A stretch of DNA of 64,000 nt from Bradyrhizobium macuxiense (GTDB taxonomy: Bacteria > Pseudomonadota > Alphaproteobacteria > Rhizobiales > Xanthobacteraceae): contig NZ_VITY01000004.1 in assembly GCF_007993935.1 (NCBI RefSeq), forward strand, positions 310,001-374,000, in the 5' to 3' direction. Positions 40,249 to 48,539 of the stretch are shown in pieces. Position numbers and translations under genes: made by a program. The notes below the pieces were generated by a model. That model did no database searches. It was not told where the DNA came from and worked only from the letters and a program-made list of their open reading frames with translations. Position 1 is the first letter of the stretch. Each line of letters begins with the position of its first letter.

Positions 40249-40568
40249 CTTGATCACGTGCTCTTGTCGATCGTTTGCCGACATTCAGAGAGCTGCGACA
40301 ATTCAGCGCGTCCGACCGCGGTCGGATCGAGAATCTCTCTAATCTCGAAAGGGCTGTCAGAAATCCGCATCAGCGCGCAGTCTTCAATGAAACAACAATC
40401 AGAACGCTGAATCTTCCGCATCGACGTCGTCTCGCGCAGCAGGTTTCATCCCCATCGCTTAGATGCGTTCTAGTTGGCGTCACCGCGCGTGATGCTTATG
40501 CCCCGATCGTCGCGCTCGAACTCTGACGATGTTCGAGACGAAACCAAGAAAAAGACTCCGGGGACTTC
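40249..40568. other. Gap upstream of the TonB-dependent receptor gene
   Basis: 320 bases with no credible ORF. It contains a 16-bp perfect palindrome TCCGACCGCGGTCGGA at 40311-40326, about 240 bases before the receptor start, and AT-richer stretches (40370-40430) that may hold the promoter. I did not find a convincing Fur or Irr (ICE) box. Confidence 0.45.
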
Positions 40569-42851
40569 ATGCTCGTCACTTCAACCGTTCCATGCGCATT
40601 CCGGCTCGCGTGCGCGTCGCTGCTTCTGACTGCGGTGCCTTCGTTTGCGCAGTCGCCGGAGCAACCACCTGCAAGCGGTGCGGCGCCGCTCCCGCCGGTC
40701 GTCGTGGCCGCGCCACAGCATCGAGCCGCACCGGTTCGCCGGCCGTCATCGTCGCGCGCGGCGCGCTCGTCGGCAGCGCATCAGGCGAGCAGGCGTGAGC
40801 ACGCGCCGACACCAGCGGCCACACCGACCGCCGGCGCACTGCAGGCGGCGTTGCCGGTGCCCTATATCGGCGGCCAGGTCGCGCGCGGCGGGCAACTCGG
40901 CCTGCTCGGCAACAAGGACTATATGGACACGCCGTACAGCCAGACGAGCTACACCGAGAAGACGATCCGCGACCAGCAGGCAACCAGCGTCGCGGAAGTG
41001 CTGACGAATTCCGATCCGTCGGTGCGTGCTGCGATCGGCAGCAGCAACCGCTACGACGCGCTGACCATCCGCGGCTTCCGGATCGAGAACAGCGAGATCG
41101 CGTTGAACGGGCTCTACGGTCTCGTTCCGGCCTATCGCGTCAACCCGGCTCCGATCGAGCGCATCGAGCTGCTCAAGGGACCGGCTGCGTTTCTCAACGG
41201 AATGGCCCCGCAAGGCAGCATCGGCGGCACGGTCAACGTCGTGTCGAAGCGGGCCGCGGAAGACCTCACACGCCTGACCGCGGGCTACATCTCGGAAGGA
41301 CGTTTCGGCACGGAGCTCGATCTCGCGCGCCGCTATGGCGAACAGAAAGAGTGGGGCGTTCGCTTCAACGGCGGGATCGATGGCGGCAACACCACGATCG
41401 ACCGGCAGTCCGTGCGCAATGGCGTCGGCTCGCTCGGCGTGGATTATCATGGCGAGCGCTTCCGCTGGTCCGCCGACATCATCTCCCAGGATGACTGGAT
41501 GAAGGCGGCCCAGCGCGGCTACACGCCGGTGCCCGGCATTGCGCTTCCGAACGCGCCGGATCCACGCATCAATCTGGCGCAGCCGTTCGACTATGCGCGG
41601 TCGCGCAGTCTGACCGGCCTGACCCGCGCGGAATACGATCTGAGCAACAACGTCACAATGTTCGGCGCGATCGGCGGCAATGAATTCCGCTACGACAAGC
41701 GGGAAGATCCGGGCGCGACGATCCTCAACACGGCGGGCGATGCGTTGGGCACGTCTCGCTTCCAGACCGGCAAATCGGAGGCCTTCTCGGGCGAGGCGGG
41801 CGTGCGTGCGCGCTTCGACACCGGCCCGATCGGCCATGAGGTCGTGGTCAGCGGCAGCGCGCAGAACCGAACGGACTGGCTCGGCCAGACCAATTACGGG
41901 ACCTATCTCACCAACATCTACAGCCCGACCTTGCTGGCGACGCCCGGTACGCCGATCTCGACCTTCCCGGAAGGCAAGTCCAGCTTCCTCGGGCTGCGCA
42001 GTGTCGGCGTCGCCGACACGCTCACGACGATGGGCGGGATGCTGCAGCTGATCGTCGGCGCGCGCCAGCAGCAGGTGATAGCGAACAGCTACGCTCCGGT
42101 CAGCGGCCTCGAGACGACGCACTACGACCAGAGCGCGACATCACCGTCGATCGCCCTCGTGGTCAGGCCGATCAAGCAGCTGTCGTTCTATGCGAACTAC
42201 ATCGAAGGCCTGTCGCCCGGGCCGACGCCGCCCTCCGGCGCGGTGAATACCAATGCGGTGTTCGCGCCGTTCAAGACGCGGCAGGTCGAGGTCGGCACCA
42301 AGCTCGATCTCGGCGGCTTCGGTGCGAGCCTTGCCGCATTCCAGATCAGCCAGCCGAGCGGCGTGATCGACCCCATCACCAAGATCTACAGCCTCGACGG
42401 CCAACAGAGAAATCGCGGCATCGAGCTCAATACCTTTGGCGAGGTGGCGCCCGGCATCCGCGTCCTTGGCGGCGTGACCTGGCTCGATGCCCGGCTCACC
42501 CAGACGCAGGGCCATCTCTACGACGGCAATCACGCGATCGGCGCGCCCGGCCTGCAGGGCAATCTCGGCATGGAATGGGATACGCCCTTCGTGCCCGGCC
42601 TCACCGCGACGGCGCGTGCCATCTATACGAGCCGGGCCTATGTCAGCGCGGATAACACCCAAAGCGTTCCTGACTGGGCGACCTTCGACATCGGCGCGCG
42701 CTATGCGACGACGCTTGCGGGGCGTCCGACCACGTTCAGGGCGCAGCTGACCAATCTGTTCGACAAGCACTACTGGATCGGCAATCCAACCGGCTATGTG
42801 ATCAGCGGCATGCCGCGGACGTTGTGGCTGTCGATGACCGTCGACTTCTAG
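40569..42851 (+). CDS. TonB-dependent siderophore receptor
   Basis: 760-residue outer-membrane receptor for an iron-siderophore complex. Signal peptide about residues 1-28 (cleavage near SFA|QS), a TonB-box-like PPVVVAA at 41-47, then a Pro/Ala/Arg-rich linker of about 50 residues. The plug domain (about 120-270) contains DALTIRGFRIEN and the siderophore-receptor signature region VELLKGP-like IELLKGPAAFLNG and GSIGGTVNVVSKR. The rest is a 22-strand barrel ending in the outer-membrane signal LSMTVDF with terminal Phe. No FecIR pair, ABC transporter or siderophore synthesis genes adjoin it. The ATG at 40569 follows GGGGA. Confidence 0.94.
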   Translation: MLVTSTVPCAFRLACASLLLTAVPSFAQSPEQPPASGAAPLPPVVVAAPQHRAAPVRRPSSSRAARSSAAHQASRREHAPTPAATPTAGALQAALPVPYIGGQVARGGQLGLLGNKDYMDTPYSQTSYTEKTIRDQQATSVAEVLTNSDPSVRAAIGSSNRYDALTIRGFRIENSEIALNGLYGLVPAYRVNPAPIERIELLKGPAAFLNGMAPQGSIGGTVNVVSKRAAEDLTRLTAGYISEGRFGTELDLARRYGEQKEWGVRFNGGIDGGNTTIDRQSVRNGVGSLGVDYHGERFRWSADIISQDDWMKAAQRGYTPVPGIALPNAPDPRINLAQPFDYARSRSLTGLTRAEYDLSNNVTMFGAIGGNEFRYDKREDPGATILNTAGDALGTSRFQTGKSEAFSGEAGVRARFDTGPIGHEVVVSGSAQNRTDWLGQTNYGTYLTNIYSPTLLATPGTPISTFPEGKSSFLGLRSVGVADTLTTMGGMLQLIVGARQQQVIANSYAPVSGLETTHYDQSATSPSIALVVRPIKQLSFYANYIEGLSPGPTPPSGAVNTNAVFAPFKTRQVEVGTKLDLGGFGASLAAFQISQPSGVIDPITKIYSLDGQQRNRGIELNTFGEVAPGIRVLGGVTWLDARLTQTQGHLYDGNHAIGAPGLQGNLGMEWDTPFVPGLTATARAIYTSRAYVSADNTQSVPDWATFDIGARYATTLAGRPTTFRAQLTNLFDKHYWIGNPTGYVISGMPRTLWLSMTVDF

Positions 42852-42894
42852 GGGAAATGCCTATGGCCATCGCACGTGACGGTGCGGTGGCCGG

Positions 42895-43794
42895 TTACAC
42901 GCCCTTGTCGTTCGGATTGGCGACGGCGTCCTTCAGCGGCGCCGTCATCGGGAAATTCAGGTTCACATTCTTCGGCGGAATCGGCCGCGTGAACCATTTG
43001 GCGTAGAGCTCCCCGAATTCGCCGCTCTTCATCATGGCGACCAGCGTCTTGTCGACCAACGCCTTGAACTCCGGATCGCCCTTGCGGATGATCAGCCCGT
43101 AAGGCTCGGTGCGCAGGCTGTCGTCGATGATGCGCCAGTCGGACGGATTGGGGCTGCCCGCGATCAGGCTGGCGAGCAAAATGTCGTCCATCACGAAGGC
43201 GTCGCTGCGCCCGGTGGTCAGCGCCAGGAACGATGCGGCATGATCCGGCGTCAGGATGTTCTTGGTCTGAAAATTCTTGGCCTGGGCGCGTGCGCTTAAC
43301 AGTCCGATCGAGGTCGAGCCCGAGGTCAGCGAGACCGGTCTTCCGCCGAGATCCTCGAAGGTCTTGATCGGTGCGTCCTTCTGCACGACCGCGCGAATGC
43401 TCGACACGAAGATCGTGGTGCTGAAGGCGACGACTTTCTGCCGCTCCAGCGTGTTGGTCGCGGGACCGCAAACGATGTCGATGGTGCCGTTCTCGATCAG
43501 CGGTATCTGGGTAGAGAGTTGGATCGGCTGCAGCTTGGTCTGCAGCGAGGGCTGCTTGAGCTCGGCCTTCACCGCATCGACGATCCGCGCGCAGAGGTCC
43601 ATCGCAAAGCCGACCGGCTTCTGGCCGTCGTCGAGATAGGAGAACGGGACCGAGACGTCGCGGTGCCCGAGCCGGATCTCGCCGGCGTCGCGGATCTTGG
43701 CCAGCGTACCATTTGGCGATTGAGCAAGCGCCTGGGCGGATGTCGCCGTTGCAAGAAAGACTAGGGAAATCAGTCGCTTGGTTGCTCGGTTCAT
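42895..43794 (-). CDS. Amino-acid ABC transporter substrate-binding protein
   Basis: 299-residue periplasmic binding protein of the polar amino acid (SBP_bac_3) family. Signal peptide about residues 1-24 with cleavage ALA|QS. The family pattern is clear: IRLGHRDVSVPFSYLDDGQKP at the start of lobe 1, GFAMDLCARIVDAV, and the second lobe signatures VSLTSGSTS and EPYGLIIRKGDPEF. This resembles glutamate/aspartate binding proteins (GltI group). No permease or ATPase gene is next to it. It is divergent from the GntR gene across a 136-base gap holding repeated operator-like boxes, so GntR probably controls it. Confidence 0.9.
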   Translation of the reverse strand: MNRATKRLISLVFLATATSAQALAQSPNGTLAKIRDAGEIRLGHRDVSVPFSYLDDGQKPVGFAMDLCARIVDAVKAELKQPSLQTKLQPIQLSTQIPLIENGTIDIVCGPATNTLERQKVVAFSTTIFVSSIRAVVQKDAPIKTFEDLGGRPVSLTSGSTSIGLLSARAQAKNFQTKNILTPDHAASFLALTTGRSDAFVMDDILLASLIAGSPNPSDWRIIDDSLRTEPYGLIIRKGDPEFKALVDKTLVAMMKSGEFGELYAKWFTRPIPPKNVNLNFPMTAPLKDAVANPNDKGV

Positions 43795-43838
43795 CTGGTG
43801 CTCGCGGCCGTCAGCAGCTTTGGATACGATAGAATATG

Positions 43839-43848
43839 ATTTTATACA
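43839..43848 (+). promoter_or_regulatory. Candidate GntR operator half 1
   Basis: ATTTTATACA, the first of two identical decamers 34 bases apart in the divergent gap. It lies just upstream of the minus-strand binding-protein gene start. See the module finding. Confidence 0.4.
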
Positions 43849-43872
43849 CAGGATTGCATAATCGGTAAATAT

Positions 43873-43884
43873 ATTTTATACAAT
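43873..43884 (+). promoter_or_regulatory. Candidate GntR operator half 2
   Basis: ATTTTATACAAT, close to the perfect palindrome ATTGTATACAAT expected for an FCD-type GntR dimer. It is the second copy of the decamer at 43839, and lies about 45 bases before the GntR ATG, which fits autoregulation. Confidence 0.45.
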
Positions 43885-43930
43885 CGTGCCGCAGTCGGAT
43901 ATCCTGGGCACCCAGCGAAAGAGATCCCGG

Positions 43931-44632
43931 ATGGAACCTGCAACCGCCACAAGCCATCGAGGCGCCGGACCTCACGGTTCCGCGCCGGACGCCGTGCGAG
44001 AGGCGCTGCGGGCCGCGATCAGCTCGGGCGAGCTCGCGCCCGGTGTCCAACTGCGTCAGGACGAGCTCGCCGCGCGGTTCGGCACCAGCCGCATCCCGGT
44101 GCGCGAGGCGCTGCGTCAGCTCGAGGCCGAGGGTTTTGTCACCTTCATGCCCAACCGCGGCGCCGTGGTCTCCGATTTGTCGATCGACGAGGTGATCGAG
44201 CTGCTCGAGATCCGCATCGCGCTCGAATGCCATGCGTTGCGATTGGCGATCCCCGCGATGGGCGAGATCGATCTCGAGCAGGCGACCAAGATCCTGCGCG
44301 CCTACGACGCCGAGCCTGATCCTGAGCAATGGGGCGCCTTCAACTGGAAATTCCACGCCACGCTCTACGCGCCATGCAATCGCCCGCGCCTGCTCTCGAT
44401 GATCGAGGCGAATTACGGCCACGTCGGCCGTTTCACCCGGGCGCTGGTATCGCAGGCGACCGGCAAGGAGCGTCCGCAGCGCGAGCACTACCGGTTGCTC
44501 GAATTCTGCCGCGATGGCGAGGTCAAGAAAGCCGTCCGCCTGCTGCGCGACCACATCGAGGAGACGCAGAAGACGCTGCGTTCGGCGCAGCGGCAAGCGT
44601 TGCGCGATGCGGGTGACGTGCGCCCGGTCTGA
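43931..44632 (+). CDS. GntR family transcriptional regulator (FCD type)
   Basis: 233-residue regulator with an N-terminal winged helix (about residues 18-85; LAPGVQLRQDELAARFGTSR, then RIPVREALRQLEAEGFV) and a helical C-terminal FCD effector domain (about 95-215) with the metal/ligand residues expected around IRIALECHALRLA and KFHATLYAPC. Such regulators usually respond to amino acids or organic acids. The ATG at 43931 follows GAGAT; a GTG at 43886 is possible but leaves no room for the operator box. The FAD oxidoreductase gene starts 59 bases after its stop on the same strand. Confidence 0.9.
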   Translation: MEPATATSHRGAGPHGSAPDAVREALRAAISSGELAPGVQLRQDELAARFGTSRIPVREALRQLEAEGFVTFMPNRGAVVSDLSIDEVIELLEIRIALECHALRLAIPAMGEIDLEQATKILRAYDAEPDPEQWGAFNWKFHATLYAPCNRPRLLSMIEANYGHVGRFTRALVSQATGKERPQREHYRLLEFCRDGEVKKAVRLLRDHIEETQKTLRSAQRQALRDAGDVRPV

Positions 44633-44691
44633 TCGCCTCCAGGACAGTTTGAATTATCGCAGGTCCGTTGCTGGCCTATCGGAGACTATTC

Positions 44692-46062
44692 GTGAAGACC
44701 AATGACGTCGAAATCCTGGTGGTCGGTGCGGGCATCGTCGGCATCGCCACGGCCTATTACCTCGCCGTCCAGCACAAGCGCTCGCGTTTGCTGATCGTCG
44801 ATGAAGGCCAGCCGATGGCGCTGACCTCGGCGCAGTCGGGCGAGAACTACCGCAACTGGTGGCCGCATCCGACGATGGCCGATTTCACCAACCATTCCAC
44901 CGACCTGATGGAGGAGATCGCGCGCCGCAGCGGCAACCGCATCCACATGACGCGGCGCGGCTATCTCTTGGTCACGCGCGAGGAGCGGCCCGAGGAACTG
45001 CTGCAGCAGCTCTACGCCGGCTATGGCGCGCAAGCCGCCAAGCTGATCCGTCAGCATGAAGGCGCGGGCCGCGGGTATCTGCCGCCCCATTCGGCGGACT
45101 GGCAGAGCGCGCCCGATGGGGTCGACGTTCTGCTCGGTCGTGATCTTATTCAGACGCACTACCCGTCATTCGACAAGGAGGTCGCAACCGCGCTGCACAT
45201 CCGCCGCGCCGGCGACGTCAGCGGCCAGCAGCTTGGTCAGTACATGCTGGAGACCATGCGGCCGCTGGGCGCGCAATTCCAGCAGGCGAGGGTGGTCGGC
45301 ATCGCGAAGACCGATCGCTTCACCGTCGATGTGCTGGCCGATGGCGCGCGGCAGACCATCAAGGCCGATATCATCGTCAATGCTGCGGGCCCGTTCGCCG
45401 CGCAAGTCGCGGCGATGCATGGCGAGCAGCTGCCGATCGTCAATGTGCTGCAGCAGAAGATCGCGTTCGCCGATCGCAACCGCGCGGTCGATCGCAAGAT
45501 GCCGTTTGCGATCGATCTCGACGGCCAGACCCTGGCCTGGTCCGACGACGAGCGCGAGGCGCTCGCGGCGGCGCCGGAATTCGCGCGCCTGCTGGCGCCG
45601 ATGCCGGGCAGCATCCACTGCCGGCCCGACGGCGGCGATCATGGCGAGTGGATCAAGCTCGGCTGGGCCTTCAACGAAGAGCACATCACGGCGCCGGTCC
45701 GCGAGCCGGAGCTGAACCCTTACTTCCCCGAAGTCGTGCTGCGTGCGGCGAGCCGGCTGCAGCCAAAGCTCGCGCAGTATCTCGGGGCGCTGCCGCGCGA
45801 CCGCGTGCATTATGGCGGCTACTATCCGATGACGAAGGAAAACTGGCCGCTGATCGGGGCTGCGAAGACGCCGGGCGTGTTCCTCGCCACCGCGCTGTCC
45901 GGCTACGGCACGATGGGCGCCTGCGCCACCGGCGATCTCTGCGCCCGCGCCGTGGTCGGCGCGCCGGTGCCGGCTTTCGCGCGCAGCCTCTCGCTCGCGC
46001 GCTATGACGACAAGGCGCTGATGGACGAACTGGAAGCAAGCGCAAGCCGCGGCCTGCTGTAG
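44692..46062 (+). CDS. FAD-dependent oxidoreductase (DAO family)
   Basis: 456-residue flavoenzyme of the D-amino-acid/sarcosine/glycine oxidase family. The dinucleotide fold is at the N-terminus: VVGAGIVGIATAYYL, followed by the acidic residue in LLIVDEG. The C-terminal DAO signature is in ALSGYGTMGACATGDL, with NAAGPFAAQVA in the middle. The start is GTG at 44692, preceded by GGAGA; the TTG at 44668 has no ribosome site. Downstream of the GntR gene and divergent from an amino-acid binding protein, it probably oxidises an imported N-methyl or D-amino acid or a related amine; the substrate is inference. Confidence 0.9.
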   Translation: MKTNDVEILVVGAGIVGIATAYYLAVQHKRSRLLIVDEGQPMALTSAQSGENYRNWWPHPTMADFTNHSTDLMEEIARRSGNRIHMTRRGYLLVTREERPEELLQQLYAGYGAQAAKLIRQHEGAGRGYLPPHSADWQSAPDGVDVLLGRDLIQTHYPSFDKEVATALHIRRAGDVSGQQLGQYMLETMRPLGAQFQQARVVGIAKTDRFTVDVLADGARQTIKADIIVNAAGPFAAQVAAMHGEQLPIVNVLQQKIAFADRNRAVDRKMPFAIDLDGQTLAWSDDEREALAAAPEFARLLAPMPGSIHCRPDGGDHGEWIKLGWAFNEEHITAPVREPELNPYFPEVVLRAASRLQPKLAQYLGALPRDRVHYGGYYPMTKENWPLIGAAKTPGVFLATALSGYGTMGACATGDLCARAVVGAPVPAFARSLSLARYDDKALMDELEASASRGLL

Positions 46063-46078
46063 TTCAACTTCGCCTTCC

Positions 46079-46165
46079 GTAGCCCGGATGAAGCGAAGCG
46101 AAATCCGGGACACATGTTGCCGCGCGGCGATAACCCCGGATTTCGCTGCGCTGCATCCGGGCTAC
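46079..46165. repeat. Palindromic intergenic repeat, family A copy 2
   Basis: GTAGCCCGGATGAAGCGAAG ... CGCTGCATCCGGGCTAC, the same element as 2388-2472 with a different spacer. It lies between the convergent oxidoreductase and SulP genes. Confidence 0.85.
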
Positions 46166-46172
46166 GCATCGT

Positions 46173-48326
46173 CTAGCGCCGCAGCACTGCAATCGTGCGG
46201 TTGGCGAAGGTCAGCCGCTCCGCCATCACCGAAACGAAGTACGTCAGCAGCTTGTGGCTGAGCTCGGGGTCCTCGTCGCGGATCGCCGCGAATTGGTGGG
46301 TGTTCAGCACATAAAGCACGCTCGCCATCTCGGCCTGGATGGTCGCGCTGCGCGGGGTGTTTGCGACGAGACCCATCTCGCCGATCGTGGTGTAGCGGCC
46401 GAGGCTGCGCACCCGCGTGGTGCGGCCGTCATCGGCGGGCACCATGATGCCGACGCGGCCGTCGAGGATGAAGTGCATGGAATCGGCGGCGTCGCCGGCG
46501 TGCACGATGACCTCGCCGGCGTCGACTTCGAGCCGCTGGCAGCGCCGGATCAGCGTGTCGGCGTCGCCCTCGCTGTCGAGCAGCCCGGTGAACCAGCCGC
46601 GCAGATCGGCCTCCTCCAGCGCCAGTTCCTGGTGCTGCGCGATGATCTGGTTCTCGCACCATTCCAGCGCATGATCGAGCTCGTTGATTACGGAGACACC
46701 CTCGGTGATGAAGTCGCTGGCGCGCAGCACCTGCTCGGCCTTGGCCGAGAGATGCACCAGCACGAGCTCGACGCCGACCTCGTGCGCGCTGCGCTTGATC
46801 TGCGCAAAGCTGTAGGCCGCCGATGAATCGACGCCGGTCACGAGCTTGAAGTCGAACAGCAGATAGCGGCACTCCGCCTGCTCGCGCAGCAGCGCCTTGA
46901 CGTGCTGGTACAGCCGGTTGGCGGAGCCGAAGAACAGGTAGCTTTGCAGCGTCAGCCCCTGGATCTTGCCACCATGCGCCAGCAGCACGTCGCGGTCGTC
47001 GCGCGATCGGTCCAGCGAGCTACGGTACTCCGAACCGTCGAAACCATACTTGATCGCCTCGACCCGCGCGGCGCTGAGCGCAAAGGTGGCGCAGCCGATG
47101 ATGACGCCGATCAGGATGCCGGGCACGAAGCCCCAGGTCACGATGATCGCGATGATCGCGAGCAGCGACACATATTCGGTCTGCGACAGCCGCTTGCGCG
47201 ATTCGATCATCCATTTGTGCAGCTGGTCGGCGCCGAGATAGAGCAGCAATCCGCCGAGCACGAATTTCGGCATGTAGCCGAGCAGCTGCGGCGCCACGGC
47301 CAACATCAGCAGCGAGATCGCAGCGACCGTCAGCCCGGACAGCGGGCCGCGCCCGCCGCTGGAAAAATTGAGGATCGAGCGGCTGACCGAGATGCAGCCG
47401 GCATAGCCGGCCAGCGCGCCGGTCAGGATATTGGCGAAGCCGGTGATGTTGAGCTCGCGCTCGAGATTGGCCTCGCGGTGCACCGCGACCTCGATGCCGG
47501 TGGTGTTGAACAGCGTGCTCGCCGCCGTGACGAAGACGACGGCGATCATGTTGCCGAGCAGGTCCGGCACCGCCGACCAAGGATACTGCGCGAGCTCGGC
47601 GGCGTGCCACGGCAGCATAAAGGTCGACGCCGGCGGCGGCTCGAAGGTCCAGCCGGTCAGGTGCGCTTCCTCGGGCGTGAGGCCGATGATCCAGAACACA
47701 AGATGCGCCACGATCACGCCGCCGACCAGGATGACCGGCAGGCCGAACGGGCTGCGCGAGCGATGCCAGGTCAGGTACAGCACCAGCGCCATCGCGCAGG
47801 CGGCGCTGAGCTCGGAAATCGTGATCATGTTGGTGAAGTGGAAGAGGGTACCGAGCTGCACGGGGTAACCGGTGATCACCCTGATCGCACCGAGCACGAT
47901 CAATAGGCCAGTCGCTCCAAGGAACCCGCCGACCACGGGGTAAGGCACGTAGCGGATGGCGCGGCCGAGCCGCGTCAGCCCGAGACAGCACAGCACGATG
48001 CCGGTGACGATGGTCGAGAGCCCCAATGTGATCAGCACCGGTGTGAGCAGCGGCGCCGTCGGGTCGGCCGCACCGATGCGCTCGACCAGCGAGGCCATCA
48101 GGATTCCCGTCACCGCCGCGGTGGAGCTGTCGGGGCCGGCGACCGCGAACGGCAGCGAGCTGCCGAGCGCGATCAAGGTCGCCAGCACCGCCGAGGAGAT
48201 GAATGTCGCCGCGACGCCGTATGACAGATAGGGCGACAAGGGTCCGGCGAAGATCAGCAGCGCGTAGGACAGGCCGAAGGTGATGCCGAGCACGCTGGCC
48301 GCACCGCCGCCGAGAATGTCGTGCAT
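46173..48326 (-). CDS. SulP anion transporter fused to STAS and cyclic-nucleotide-binding domains
   Basis: 717 residues from the ATG at 48326. The N-terminal 400 or so form the SLC26/SulP membrane transporter (about 11-14 helices; SYALLIFAGPLSPYLSYG, NIGVAL-like core, and GCISVSRSILNFSSGGRGP). The STAS domain follows (about residues 440-570, with YLLFDFKLVTGVDSSAAY containing the conserved Asp-Ser), then a cyclic-nucleotide-binding domain (about 595-710, VIVHAGDAADSMHFILDGRVGI and GEMGLVANTPRSATIQA with the phosphate-cassette region). The transported anion (sulfate, bicarbonate, dicarboxylate) is not predictable. The frame extends to a GTG at 48371 (MISRSLYF-like start) with AGGA upstream, an alternative start. 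Confidence 0.9.
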   Translation of the reverse strand: MHDILGGGAASVLGITFGLSYALLIFAGPLSPYLSYGVAATFISSAVLATLIALGSSLPFAVAGPDSSTAAVTGILMASLVERIGAADPTAPLLTPVLITLGLSTIVTGIVLCCLGLTRLGRAIRYVPYPVVGGFLGATGLLIVLGAIRVITGYPVQLGTLFHFTNMITISELSAACAMALVLYLTWHRSRSPFGLPVILVGGVIVAHLVFWIIGLTPEEAHLTGWTFEPPPASTFMLPWHAAELAQYPWSAVPDLLGNMIAVVFVTAASTLFNTTGIEVAVHREANLERELNITGFANILTGALAGYAGCISVSRSILNFSSGGRGPLSGLTVAAISLLMLAVAPQLLGYMPKFVLGGLLLYLGADQLHKWMIESRKRLSQTEYVSLLAIIAIIVTWGFVPGILIGVIIGCATFALSAARVEAIKYGFDGSEYRSSLDRSRDDRDVLLAHGGKIQGLTLQSYLFFGSANRLYQHVKALLREQAECRYLLFDFKLVTGVDSSAAYSFAQIKRSAHEVGVELVLVHLSAKAEQVLRASDFITEGVSVINELDHALEWCENQIIAQHQELALEEADLRGWFTGLLDSEGDADTLIRRCQRLEVDAGEVIVHAGDAADSMHFILDGRVGIMVPADDGRTTRVRSLGRYTTIGEMGLVANTPRSATIQAEMASVLYVLNTHQFAAIRDEDPELSHKLLTYFVSVMAERLTFANRTIAVLRR

Positions 48327-48539
48327 GGCCCGCCGCGCCCGCGAGCCGAAATAAAGCGATCGACTAATCACGTTAAAAAATGTCCTGAACTTTCGCCGCC
48401 AGTCGTAGACGAGCACGGCGCAGGACCACAACAGGATTTTTGTGACAACCGGTTCTCAACGCGTGCATTTTTAGTCCCCCGTGCGGGGACGGCTGGGGTG
48501 CCGGCTGCCGGAGCTGATCTGCCGATGCGTTCCGATCGT

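Noticed and set aside
40311..40326. 16-bp perfect palindrome TCCGACCGCGGTCGGA upstream of the TonB receptor
   Set aside because: About one such palindrome is expected by chance in 64 kb, more at this GC content; there is no supporting second site or iron-box similarity.
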